Positions 43,861 through 57,700 of a DNA stretch of 64,000 nt are shown piece after piece (position 1 is the stretch's first letter; every line of letters starts with the position of its first letter). The notes under the pieces were generated by a model, which saw only the letters and a list, made by a program, of their open reading frames with translations, made no database searches and was not told where the DNA came from. Source of the DNA: Mytilus edulis. Its lineage: Eukaryota; Mollusca; Bivalvia; Mytilida; Mytilidae. The DNA is taken from assembly GCF_963676685.1 (NCBI RefSeq), contig NC_092344.1, forward strand, positions 51,792,830 through 51,856,829. Direction: 5' to 3'. The translations under genes were made by a program, and so were the position numbers.

Positions 43861-45066
43861 AAATAACAACAGACTACTAGCAGTTAACTGACATGCCAGC
43901 TCCAGACTTCATTTATGCTAGTTCTATATTGCGATTTTTTTCTGTGCTACATGATGCTTGTACTTGTTCTTGCCGTATATATTGCATGTCAGTTACTAAA
44001 CAAAGCAAGTTGAAATCAAAGGGTCAATCAAAGACAAGCTAAAGAAATGCTTGCAGTGAGTTGGTGTCTGCCTCTATGAACAACCATGTAACAGACGGTT
44101 TTAACATTGTAGTGATCGTGTCTGTGCACAGCTTGGAACAATCTGTTGTCATATGAGTCCAAGATAGCACTGACCGTCGGGGGCCTACAATGTATCTGAT
44201 ATTATGCCGACTCCAGCAAGTTAAAAGTATATACTGACTATATATAATCTAATAACTGACCAAATAGGTTCTATAAAGGATGCAATTTACTAGAAATCGG
44301 CGTCAAGAGAGAGATAATCTCTGAGTTATACACAAGCGCTAATTCTTCTATTTTTCACCTATAGATGTTTTGTTCAGTAACGACTAACGAACAGTTTTGT
44401 ATTTGAGAAAGAAAGAAGAATAATAATAAGGTCCCACACAACCCCTCCTATATCTGTTAGAAATAGGCATAGTTGAAGACTTTATTTAGTGATCTGAAAG
44501 CATGTTGTACAAAATATGAAGCATGAAGCGCTATTACCTTTTTTGTATCAAGTAGAACATTTTACTTTTTCTATTGTGTACTGGAAAGTATATAATTTGA
44601 CTAAAATTCAAGTTAGCACGTTTATTTATGCTTGCAAAATTAGAATTAAAAGTAAAATAGTTTGAGGCATTACTCAATATGTCAACACTGGTTGATCCTT
44701 ATGTTATGCTTTGATTTTAAGATCAAATTCTTATTGAATGAAGGCTACAACCTTAATCGATTTCTCAGAGGACTGTATAAAATTAAGTTAGGATATGATT
44801 TGCCGCAACGTTTTATTTGATTGCGTTGTTGATATAAAAAGAACATCAGCATACAAATCCAAGAAAGCAATGTAAAAAAAACTTGAATGTTATGCGTCTT
44901 AAAAAGTCGTGTTTACTCGTAAAAGTCTCTACTCGAGCGGAACGTCCCAACGACTGATTGATCATACTTCGAGTGGGGTCAGGTACGTTAAAGTTACCGT
45001 TAGTTAGTAAACATTAAAGTCAACATTACAACATGTGGTAAACCTTAAATGGTTTAAATGTAAATT
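43861..45066. other. Upstream region of the PDZRN-like gene
   Basis: No repeat recognised near the gene. It should hold the promoter and 5'UTR. Somewhat GC-richer patches (for example 44925-44985 with CTCGAGCGGAACGTCCC) are promoter candidates, but I see no clear TATA box or initiator. Confidence 0.4.
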
Positions 45067-45087
45067 ATGGATTACAGAAAAACATAA
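45067..45087 (+). promoter_or_regulatory. Six-codon upstream ORF
   Basis: ATG GAT TAC AGA AAA ACA TAA ends 3 nt before the main ATG at 45091. If included in the mRNA it could limit translation of the ligase or allow reinitiation. Confidence 0.45.
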
Positions 45088-45090
45088 ACT

Positions 45091-45780
45091 ATGGGATTTG
45101 AGACAGGAAAATTTGTACCAGGGGTTGAGAAGGATAAGAGGTGTTTGCTGTGCAACCTCGTGTTAGACAATCCTATTAAAACTCCGTGTGGACATTTGTT
45201 TTGTTCGGGTTGCATTTTACCCTGGGTTGTACAGCATAAAAACTGCCCTTTATGCTATCAGACTATTCAAACTTGTGAATTGGAAAATGAACTTTATTTG
45301 AGAGATTTCATTTTAAACTCAACTGTACGTTGTGAATTCAGGACTCAAGGATGTACTAAAATAGTTCGACTTCTGGATTCAGAATTACATGGTAAGCACT
45401 GCGAATTCAGACCTGTCAAATGTTCGAACTTGGGTTGTGATACTGTTCTTCGCAGCAGAGAACTTGAAACGCACAAATCTACTAAGTGTCCGTTTCGTGA
45501 TGCTTTTATATGCTCTAAAGGTTGCGGGCTGCCCTTGCTCCAAGAGCTACAGGAGACCCATGACTGCGTAACAGCTCTGACATCACAGATTGCAATATAC
45601 GAAAATCAGCTAAACAATATGGAAATAGGACTGAATAACATGACCATCCAGTTTAACAAAAAAGAAAACTGCTTTATAAACCAGATTGCAAGTTTACACG
45701 GAGAACTGAAATTACAGGCAATAAACTTTAGGAAGAAAATGATCCTGTGCCAGAGGATGTCAGCCGATAACAATTTCATG
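45091..45780 (+). CDS. PDZRN3: PDZRN-like exon 1: RING and TRAF-type zinc fingers
   Basis: The start ATG is in the context AAACTATGG. The frame is open through 230 codons, then donor ATG|GTAGGT. Reading on past the donor adds only eight codons (GTAGGT... to TAG), so the donor is real. Confidence 0.93.
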
Positions 45781-48700
45781 GTAGGTTTACTGGTGGGTTG
45801 CTGCTAGTTATGTCAAAATACTAAGAATTATTTTTTTCTAGGCATTCGGGAAAAAAAACATGCGTAAACCTATGCATGTGTTTACGGCAATTACTTTATT
45901 TGACACTTTGAGGAATTCCCAATGCTCTTCAACTTCGTGCTCTATTTGGCCTTTTTAACTATTTTGGATTTTAACGTCACTGATGGGTTTTTGTAGTTGA
46001 AACGCGAGTCTGGCGCAAATACAAAATGACAATCCTGGTATCTACGATGAGTTTAGTTGAAGCGTTGACATGTTGTCGTTCCATTTGTAGCTTCTCCTTT
46101 TTAATCTTAATTGCCCTTTTTTGTAGTGGTGGTGTTTGGGTAATTTGGTCTTTTACTAGAGTACCTCTATCTTGATACATACGGCAGGTGTCGCATATCA
46201 CACACAATTATGTATAGGACTATAGACGGTTGATCCGTCTTGCCACGATAAAAAAAAAATCTGTGACCTACATATAGCTTTAGAAGAAAAAAAAGCAACA
46301 AACAAACGAACATGCCAATGCGTTAATTGTTCGTTTGATAAAAAGGCTATTGCATGGCTTACGTGGATGTAAATCGAAACTTGATTTGAATTTATATTCA
46401 ATCATACAGCTGTGACTACGTCACCTCTGACATTTCTCTTTGAAGTATTTATGTAAAAATTAATTGATTCCAAAGGTCATAATACATATTCTAATTTAAA
46501 ACAACTTATTCTTGTAACACATGTAGTAAAAAAAATACGTGCTACTACTTATACAATAGCGCGTTTTGTATTTGTTCGAGATATGAGGCCCTAATAGTGA
46601 AAACAAACAGACCCATTGGACGTCGTAATCCCAGACTATGGTTATAGGCAATTTGAATATTCAACCAACCTATCAAATTCTTCCTAACGTCTTCTTCAGT
46701 TTTCGCTGATGAAATTGTGCTGGACATAAGAATCATAATAAATATGTTTTTTTTGGTCCAAAATAAGTCTAAAATAAGAATCAAAAACGTCTTTGGGATT
46801 TAAAATTCATAAGAAACCTCTTTTTATATACCGCATAATTTACCCAAAGTTATGGTTCTTTCAAATAAACAAATTAAACATGTTGTGAAATTGCATTGGT
46901 GCGTTTGAAATTGTTTGCTAATTGTTCATCAGCAAATACTTCATGATTTATATTTCAAACAGTCATGAGTTGGTTTTCCCGATTGAATGTTTTTACATTA
47001 CTATTATTTTGGGCCCCTTTATAGCTTGCTGTTCGGTGTGAGCCAAGGCTCAGTGTTGAAGGCCGTACCTTGACCTATAATGGTTTACTTTTATTACAAT
47101 GTAACATGAAGTTCTAGTACATGTATATGGCATTCGGAAACATGTATGTAAAAACTTCATGATTTACATTAATAAAATGATTGAAAGAAATGAGCCAGCT
47201 TTATCTATGTCATGTGAAAGTTAAATGATATAGGCCTGTCCAGTCTCGGTGATTTGAAAATAATGCAAAATATGTATGTAACATATTTCTAAAACTATAT
47301 AACAACACGCGATTACAGTGTTGTGGTTAGCTCTGTATCGATGACGGACAAAAGGTCTACTTTTCACAATGTAACTGAAATGTGGGTCTATTTTTTTCTT
47401 TAGCTTGTGAATCATATTGACAAAAGGATACATTTCAAACACTTAAACTTGGTTTTGACGTGTCTATTTCAACTAGATTTACCGTTAAATATTCGAAATG
47501 TACATTTTTTTTTAATTTGATAAATACTCAATCATTTTTAAATGCTAATAGACGATCTTATCAACCTTTGAAACAAAGATTCCCCGGGACTGCATGGCGC
47601 ACCCATAGGAAGACTATTATTGTTTCAAAATACATTAAGAAGTAAAGTTAACCCAACAGCGTGCCAAAACTCATCAATTTGAAATTTACCCTGTGTGGGA
47701 TGCAACGATCTACTCAATAGATTTTTTATCATTGGTATCTTTGTCATCTTGATTGTAACAAATCACGTAATCTATATTTTTACTACTTTGGGTTTGTATA
47801 CAAAAGAGTTGCAACGCCGACCCTTCAGCGGTCTGACTGGCATGCTGCATGAAAAAAAGAGGAAAAAGCTCTTTGTCTAGCTGTCTTACACCATATTAAC
47901 ACACAAAGATGGATGGAATGCAACTTCTCCCCACTGGGAGATCTTATCGGTTATGTGTCCTTTGGTTTGTAGAGAAGAAAAAATATATATACATGTTCTT
48001 CAAATTATTTGATGACTTCGTGGCCAAGCCAGCTGTTACCTGAGATATGTAAAGCAGAGTGTTAATGAGTTTTTTGTTTCTTTGTTTCATTTTTTAAATT
48101 TCCCATGAAATATTCTGCAACTCCATTGTTTATCTTCTTATTCTATTGTTAGTTATCATTCATTTTTTTATGATTAGCTTATCATTGCGTTCATATGAAG
48201 TTGCGTACTATATCTTCAGTCGAATACAATCCAGAGGCGGATTTAGGGGGGGGCAGGGGTCTCGCCCCCCCTTTTTTGGAAAAAAATTGGTTGCTTATAT
48301 AGGGAATCATTGAAGCGTGACTGGAGCGGGCCCCCTTTTAGGTCAGTCAGTGGGCCCCCACTTATGCAAATTTCTGGATCCGCCACTGCTGAATCTATAA
48401 TAAATTGAATGTTCAGGATTAAACTGCTCCCTAATATAAAAAAACCAAGTGTGTTTACGGAGTATTTTTTCTGATGAAAAATATGTTCATGCTCCCACCT
48501 TTATGATCGGTCCCTGCAGTCAATCCCTATTAGATCATGCATAATTTGCGCATATATTTGCAACGCTCCTCCAAGAACTTTCAACCCAGGAGGTCTTAAC
48601 ATTTATTTACAAAAGACATCACAATTACTGTAAATGACCTTTTTATCAAAAGTGAATGTTTATTGGCCACGTTTTACGCTATTGAATGGCTTTAAATTTG

Positions 48701-51700
48701 AATATCTGACAAATATATTATGTTGGTATTGAGTTGTTATTTAGAGATGAATAAGTTTCAAAAGGAAACATTTTCTCGCTAATCACACATTAAAATAAAC
48801 ACTAAAACTAGTGAAAAGATTTTTTTGTGCCAATGTGATTCTAAATATATGCTATTTTTAGTGTTTGAAGTCCAGAAAATAAGATATAGAAATGTTTATG
48901 AAGCAGACTGGCATGGGACTTAACATTTGCATGTTATCGATGAATAGGTATAATCGTTTGGGTATACTTAAGAAATAATTGATGCAAGCTATACTTTATT
49001 GTAGTTTTGACATGGGTAGGCATTATATTCGTGATTATTTTTTAGGGCTAAAATAACACGAATATAATGCCTACCCATGTTAAAACTACAATACAGTAAA
49101 GCTTGCATCAATTACTTCGATTCTGATTAGAACAATTAAGGTAATTTCTATGTCCGATGTGTATAAGGGTAAATTTAAAGTGATTGTGTAGGCTCTTCCA
49201 TGAATCTTCCTTTTTTGTTTGTAAAGAAACAAACAGCTGGCACTGTGATTTTTCAGAGGGATGAGTTTTTGAACAGCCAGCATGAACGGTTGTCATATCT
49301 AGGTCAAATATGTCAATTTCGGAACACATTACAGTCATAATAAATGAATTAGTAACAACATGTGCATTATTTAAGAGTTAGGAAGTGTTTTGAGTTAGTA
49401 AAATATATTAAATGCTTGCCAATTTTATAAAATTCATTATTCAACAGTAGTCAACACACGCATGTGCCAAAAAAAATTGGATTTAGAGCATGGGTTTATT
49501 CATAAAGCGAAAGAATAACGTCATATTAGAATTTACAATAAACGCAATAATCATGATTGTCCTACATGCAAAACCCTCGTCAGTTGGCATAATTGCATGA
49601 TTGCTCACTGAACAAAGCGTATATACAAGGCCGAAGTTTAACAGTTACGAATTGTAGAAATAGACAACTTTTATCAATTAAAAGAAGATTTAAACAATTG
49701 TCTTGTAGCTTTGATTTTGCTAAAGGAAGAATCTCATGAGGGGGAGATTGGTGCCGTCAGATCACATAAATAATACAAAACCAAAAAAGCCACTAAATCT
49801 TTTAGACGGTGGTCTTTAAATACTCCTATTTTTTTATACCATTCTATACCTCCCGTGTATTTTATGTGCAGCTTTATATTGGTGGTCCCTGTTGGCCGAT
49901 GCACGGTGCCTTTTGAAGGTACTTGTGTGATTTTGCACATGAAAAAGTGGGACTACTATATAATATAATAGTTTTGATATCAAATCAAGGGCGGCCGCTG
50001 AAACAATATTAATGTGACTATTTTTAGAAGTTTCAGTTAAACCAGCGTTTAACGTTTCAACTTATTTACACAGCATTTCAAGTTAGGCATTTTAGCATTC
50101 CTGATAAATGGTTAGATTTAGAAAAACTTAAGGTTTAGTTTTTCTTACATAATCAAGTTTTGTTTATTTTCTTAAGTTATCCATTTGTCATGGACATATT
50201 TTCAAACTAAAACTAGGGCTAATGTGTCAAATTCTATTTGCTTAAATTCGGGAAATAAAATATATTTAAACTAAATCAAACTAATGGAGCATGCCAACTG
50301 TACAGAAAAACCCCATATAGAACGAAGTACTTATGATATAGATCTGAGTGTCTTATTTCCGAAATTTCCCGAACGGGTGGCGAACGAAATATGATTTCAA
50401 GAAGGTGCCGAAAGTGTCTTTGGCTAAAGTGTCCGGTCGAGTGCACCTCGTGCAAAGCGAAGTCTCGTACGACGAAACGATACAGGGATGATACTGACAC
50501 AGATAAACCATCCAGATCTTAAAAACATGATGCTTTCTATGTTCTGGATGAAAAGAATAGTTTGCCAATTTCACGACAAAATTTTGTAGCATCACTCATG
50601 AGTATAACAACAATAGTCTAAAAGTAAATTTATTCGCAAAACTCACTGAACTCCGAGGAAAAACGGAAAGGTGGTTTTCTCCGGGCACTTCGGCTTCCTC
50701 CATCAATCAAAACTGGCCGCCACGCAATAGTCTAAAATGCGATGCTTAAAAGTGGCTTCAAACCACCAAAAATCAAATCAAAATCAAATCAAAACGAAAA
50801 GTCCGTAATCAAAAACTGCTCAAACACATCAGAGACATACATATGTCTCTGAACACATCAAACGAATGAATAACAACTGTCAAAACCTGACGTGGTACAG
50901 GCATTTTAATTACAAAATGGTGGATTAAACCTGGTATTAAAGTACAGTAAAAGACCAACAACAGAGAAAACTACCAAAAACGAGGGGTGATCTCTGGTGC
51001 TCTGGAAGGGTAAGCAGATTCTGCTCCACCTGTAACACCTGTCCCATTGCTTATGTAAGTGCACACTCTGTTATAACATAACTCTGTTACTTATTCGGGG
51101 AACAGTTCCCCATTTGGTTGTAACCTGTTGTAAGTCCATATGGGTTAGTCATTAAGCTTGTATTCCAGGGATCTTTATTTAATGGCATTACTTTTTATTT
51201 TGTTTTATAGAATGACGAACAGCAGAGAATAAAGTTTCACTTAAAGAGAGATGATAACACACTTGGTGTCAATATAACTGGAGGATGTAAAGTTAGTATT
51301 TTACTTAGGTTCACACTTAGGAGAGATGATAACACACTAGCCTGACTAGGTGTCAATATTACTGAGTGATGCAAATAAGTATTTCTTTTTGGTTCACACA
51401 TAAGGAGTGATAACACACTTGGTGTCAATATTACAAGAGGATGCAAAGTGTGTATTCCTCTTCAGTTCATACTTGCTATTCATGGTGGAGGCAATGTTAT
51501 TGTGTTATTTTACATCTAAGCTTTTCTATGGCCTGCAAACGGTATAGCAGAGCCATATTAAGTTACAATGAAACATTTGATAGTCTTTTTTTTCTATTTA
51601 AAATTTTAAAAAGCATCACTGAAGAGACATGTATTGTCGAAATGCACATCTGGTGCAAAAAAATTGGTACCGTTAATTTTATTACTACCACTGGGTCGAT

Positions 51701-54700
51701 GCCTCTGCTGGTGGACTATTAGTCCCCGAGGGTATCACCTGCCCAGTAGCCAGTACTTCGGTACTGGCATGAAAATACGGATTTTTTGTGTTATTAAAAT
51801 TTGCTGTTACAAAATGATAAATTATTATAAATTAAGGAATGTATCTCCCTCATGCAAAGCTCTGATTCCTTTCACAGATTTGGTTATACTTTTTGGACCT
51901 TTTGGATTATAGCTCTTCATCTTTTATATAAGCTTTGGGTTTCAAATATTTTGGCAACGAGCATCACTGAAGAGACATGTATTGTCGAAATGCGCATCTG
52001 GTGCAAGAAAATTGGTACCGTTAATTTTATTACCTTCTTATCTTCTTTGTAAATCTCAGTATCTACTGTAATACTTTCTTATTTATATATTTAATATAAA
52101 AGAAAGAATCATATTCAATGTCAGAGTCAGAACAGTATGCATCATGTTGTATAAGTTGAAAAGAATGCTGCAAAAAAAGAGAAAGACTTAGCCCTCATGT
52201 GCTAAAAGCTTTGTGTAGCTTCACTTAATTCTCCCCATAGCTTGTTTCTTGCTTCATAAATAAACCCTTATTTCACAGGAAATGTGTCAAGATCTCTCAA
52301 CAATATTGTAGAAGACATTTTGAAAATCCATGGTATGCATTCAAATTCATGTAATTCAATTAGAAAAGTTAAACGTCATTATAGTTTTTGCGTCTTCTGT
52401 TCAATTCTCTTGTGGCCCAATGGTTTCTTGACAATAGAAGTTTGTTTTATTGTCTGTCAAACTCAGTGCAAATGTTTCCAAGCTAGAAGCAATAATTCTT
52501 GTAATAAAATTTACATAAATTAGAGAAAAAAGAAATCTTCACTAGTTTCCAGTTTAAAAGTTCCAATAAAAGTTGAGAAGAGATGAAAAGAAAGATTCTT
52601 TTCTGCAGCCTCTTTTCGTCATGCACACCAATTTAGAAAAGAGGGAAATGTTGTCAAACAAAGGAACTGTTAAGAATAAAATCTTTTTAAGTTGATTTGT
52701 TTAATTACTGCTCTTACACAATGTCTCATTGTGAAAAGAAAATCAGGGAAAAAAATAAATAGATTGATTTAGCATGATTTAGCAATTATTTGAATGGAAT
52801 TTACAAGTTTTTGCATTTTATGGAAGACAAAAGAATTCTTTATGAAAACATATACATTATACGTTTCTTTTTTATTGATAATTGTGTTAATGTCAAGATT
52901 TTACAAGGTATTTTTCAATCTTTTTTTTAATATATGATCTACAACAATTCAGTCTAACAAATATTACATTTATGTATGTTAAGTTGACAACATTTTAGTT
53001 GTAAGTACAAAAATAATCATCATTACTTTTATAAAAAACAAATACAATATATTATCCCTTTTTTAGTAAAAATATGTCAAAATCAAGTTATTCTCATTTG
53101 CTTAAGTTTGAAAATAACAAACATTTGTGATCTTAGTATTAATGGCCCCACAATGAAGATGTCGGTGCCATATAGTTTTACCCTTGTCTGTCATTCTGAA
53201 ATTCCGTCATTCTGTAATTCCGTAATTCCGTCAATCCGTCATTCTGCAACAAACCATTATACCCATTTTTTTTCTAAAAGCCTTCAGATATTGGCGCGAT
53301 TTTTGGTGTGTGAGTTAACCATGATGAGTTACAGATCAATTTTAAGTTTCTTTCCACTCCGCTAATTTTTGCTGAAATTATGGGCTTTGGACTTTGATAA
53401 ATTGCTGAAAATCTCAGTTATACAGACTTTTTTTCTAAATGCTTTCAGATATTGTGATGATTTTTGGCATGTGAGTTAACCAAGATGAGTTACAGATCAA
53501 GTTTAAGTCTTGTTTTGGTCGACTAATTTTGAGGAAATTAAGGGCTATTGACTTGGATAAATTGTTGAAAATCACAGTTATACAGACTTTTTTTTGCAAA
53601 TGTGCTGATTTTTGGTATCTGAGCTAACCATGATGAGTTACAGATCAAGTTTAAGCTTTGTTCCGCTCCGCTAATTTTTGCCAAAATTAAAAAGTTTACA
53701 ACTTTGAAAATTGTTGAATATCACAGTTATATGGACATTTTTCTACACGTCTCCAGATTTTGAGCTGATTTTTGATATGTGAGACTTCCAACATGTTTAA
53801 GTCCACATGTGTTTTTGAAATTGCAGATTTTAAAACTTTTTGAGATGGGGCCATTCGTGTCACTTTGACACATCTAGTTTTTATTTAAATATAGTTGTCT
53901 TTCAAAAAAAATTAGTGGTCTAAATAGATACTACTGTAATCACTAGCTAGTCAACACTGAGGTTGTGAGTTTGAATTCCGTTCCTGCGGGTCCACTTGAC
54001 TCCAATCTTAATTGACTAGGAATTGCCAGTTTTCCTATTGAAGGTCACTGGTTTTCTCAGGGCACACTGGTTTCCTCCACCAATATAAACTGGCCACCAA
54101 GAAAAAAACCCCAAAACCATGCTTAAAAGTGGCATTAAAACCCCATAAATCAAATAAAGGAAAAATTACAACAATAAAGTATGACAATATTAAATGAAAT
54201 TCAAAATTGGGATTAGGAAACAAGTTAAGAGAAACTTATATAAATCTGTCTCCAAACATTTTGTTTTGGTTTAATATGCTAGAAATTTTGGTGGGGAATT
54301 ATAAATAAAACATTTGTATGTCAGATGCAGCTGTATAGATTTTTATGTTAAGAATTCCTATTGAAGTGTCACAAACAAAGAACAGTAACAAAAGAAATTT
54401 GGTTAAATTAAAAAAACATTTGAGGCTTTCGGAATTACTATATCTGTAAAACTGCCTCTTTACCCATGAATATTATCACATCAGTTTAGACATGTTTTTC
54501 ATCATTTTTGCATATCGCTACATCAATGCTAGAAATTAACAAGAATCAATTGTAGATTGGAATCTGCTTTTGTTAATTTCTGCAGATAGTTGAGAGGTTT
54601 TCTCTTCAAAAGGAAACCAGATTTGACCTTGATTAGCATGTTGTTAATTTCATTTCCATCTGGTGACAAATTTTGGTTGGACTGCATAATGTCTGCATTG

Positions 54701-57700
54701 ACCAATTTCCAGAAATTTAATACATTTTGTATCCCTGTCAAAGATGTGGTCATCAAGTCCACTCAGTGGTCATCAGATGACATTTATTCAGAAGTGGTCA
54801 AGAATGGACAGAACAAATACTCATGGGACCATCTTTTGCAGTGGAACTCAATATTGGTGGCCTTTGTCTGACACTAATTGCCAGTTGATGAATTTGTAAT
54901 TGCTGGGGACAGAAATTGAAATGTATTGCTGGTGAAATGGTATTGTTGTTTTCTTCTCTGTAATTGGCAGTGATTTATATTAATTTCTTCTTAGCATTTG
55001 ATATGCAAAAAAAATGAAATAATCCACAACACTTGATATTATAATTTACAATGACTCCAATTTGAATGGATAGTTGCAAATATAATATATATATTGAACT
55101 TCTACCTTTGCATCTGAATGTGACAAAATTTGGATGGGTTTTTCATGCATATCACAAACATGGTGTAATGAAATGTAAGGAATAGTGTTAAAAGGACAGA
55201 TTCATTACTTAAATAGCCAGTATTGAATACTATAACAAACACAATTGACTTCTGTTGTCTTGGTTTAACTTTCAGTTTTGTTTTCTTAAACATTGGGCAC
55301 TGTTACATAAAAAGTAACTAGCTAATGATCCAAGTAAAATTTTTATTTGATATGTGCCCATAAACAAACTATAATGACCAAGTATAGTATCTTTTCTCTA
55401 GTTTTAACTAGGGGGGTTAATAGTTAGATTTTTAAAGATTTTTGCCTGAAAACACTGAGGCAGTTTGAAAAGATTTTGAAACTTTTTACCCAGGACGACT
55501 GTATGTTATGATAGATGCAAACATAAAAGAAAAGGAAAATTGAATACACATATATGACTTCATTATTTATACATGTTATAGCAGTTTTGCTGGTAAATAC
55601 TGTCCTCAGGCAGTCTTGATAGAATACAATATCACCAAAACTTTTTGATTCTTAAACTGAAGTCGGTTGACGACTTATCTTTTAAAAACACAATTTTCTC
55701 TGAATAGATTTATAAGATTTTTTTCAAGGTCAAATGTCACTTTTCTTGTTATTTGTCCAGAACGGATAATGTGGTATATTTATGCATGCTTAAGAAGTAA
55801 GTTGTTAAGTTCAGCTAAGTAAATGACAAGGTACTTTGATCACAGAAGGAAAATAATTCTAACAAGCCCGTATTTAGAGAAGTCAATAAAGCTTTTAATG
55901 GTTCATCAAACCAGGGTGTTTATGGTTGGATAACAAAACACCTGCTTATTTAGAAGATAAACGGCTGATAACCTTTTGTACAGAACATTAGAACTATTAT
56001 TTTAAGACTAAATTATTAGTTTAACCAAAAGGTAATTGAAAGAGACTGGGATATCAGATTTTCACCTGAAGTTACTGTAAAGAAAACCTAAGGAGATTAA
56101 CTTCAGATAGGTAATGAATCGTAAAAAAAACAAGTTTTTATTATTTTATTTTAGATCCTGATGCAAGATAGCCTTGGCCTTTTTGATTAATTTTTCCTTT
56201 GAAGGGCAAGACTTTTAAGCTTTTACTGTATTTTATAGCAGTTTGGAAAATGAATATTTTTGTCTTGTTTTATCCAATTGTAGAGACTGTGTAAACTGAT
56301 GTAAACTGTATATTTCTGCTATTGGCAATTTCCCATTTACTTTGGACCAAAAAGTTAGTCAAATTTGTTAAAATTTAGTTACTTAAAAGTTAGTTCTAAT
56401 ATTAAATAAGAAATACAACTGTATATGGTAATGGCATTGTATTCACCAGAAACTACTATGTAGACTTTTAATTGTAAACGTTCAGATAGAAAGAATTACA
56501 GAGACAACAACCCAGCAACTTTCTAAAACCTGAGAAGACATGTAGAGATCAACTTTCTGTCTAATCAGTAATGCAACCTAAATGTCGACCTCTAATAATA
56601 AAAAATAATCTAAATCCTAGACAGATTGTCATTCAATTTAACAGAGAAATTAAAGAACAAAGAACACTTAAAAATAAAAGGCAATCACCCTCAGGCAAAG
56701 TTGACCATAGATGGATTGGCTATTAATTTTTTGGTCCTTTTTCGTCATATAGCTCTTTAACTGTTTTGATTCTTATACATTCTTGGGGTTTAAATATTTG
56801 GCTTTGAGCTTCCTGATGAAGGTTAATCTAGAAAAGCACTTTGGTTGCATGAAACTTCTTTTTTTTTACAATTTTTGGAAATTGTTAAATATGAGGGATC
56901 CTCTAGATAAAGTGCTCTCAGAAAAATCTGCAACCATGTAAGTTTTACAGCAATAATCCTATGGTTGCATCTATGCCTTATATTGTTCACGATATTTTTA
57001 AATATTTGATAAGACACTTTGGATTGAACATTTAATTTTATAGCTTACAAGGAGTCTGCATGAAAACATATTAATTTATCTGGACAAAATATGTCTCCTA
57101 TTTGGACAAAATCAGTCTTTTAGTTGACCAAGCTTTGCTTTTATTTTATTGCTGAGTGTTTTATGCAAAAAAAAAGCTATTTCATTTATGAATTTTTGTA
57201 ATTTTGTTTTTGATTCTTTGATTAGCTTTAGTAACAATCAAGATGGATCAGACAACTTTCTGATAAAATTGTTATTATGTGATTGGTGTTAGGCTGTTAA
57301 AATATCAAAGTGGGAAAAATGGTTATTAAAAAATCATATTTAATGGTAATGTTTCAACTAAATGGAAAGCATATTGTTTTACTTGCTACTAGGAAAAAAT
57401 CTAATATGGGTAAATGTGGCTCATCACTTTCATCAAGCAACAGATATTGCCAATAATGTTCTATAATTGATGAGGATGATTTGGTAGAGGATAAAAAAAT
57501 GAATGTGAAAATTAGAAAACGGTAAGAGGAGTCTTCATAACAATGAGTCATGTGATTAAGATTTCATTTATTTTCCCGACAAATGGTTTCGTGTAAAAAA
57601 ACGCAATACTGCACTTGCCAGTTTGATTAAGCTTGCGGTCACCTGATGCTCATTCAACAGAGCACTTTATTCATGATCGCTTATTTTTTCGGCTGTCATT

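Noticed and set aside
45389..45571. 60-codon plus-strand frame inside PDZRN exon 1
   Set aside because: Alternative-frame shadow of the RING/TRAF coding exon.
51310..51463. Copies 2 and 3 of PDZ exon 2 as real alternative exons
   Set aside because: In-frame TGA in copy 2 and altered donors in both.
53941..53985. Stand-alone tRNA gene
   Set aside because: Only a B-box-like segment; no cloverleaf or convincing A box. It is part of a SINE-like repeat.
54529..54871. Frames of 77 and 93 codons on opposite strands
   Set aside because: No recognisable domain, no splice context in phase with PDZRN exons; kept only as possible non-coding conservation.
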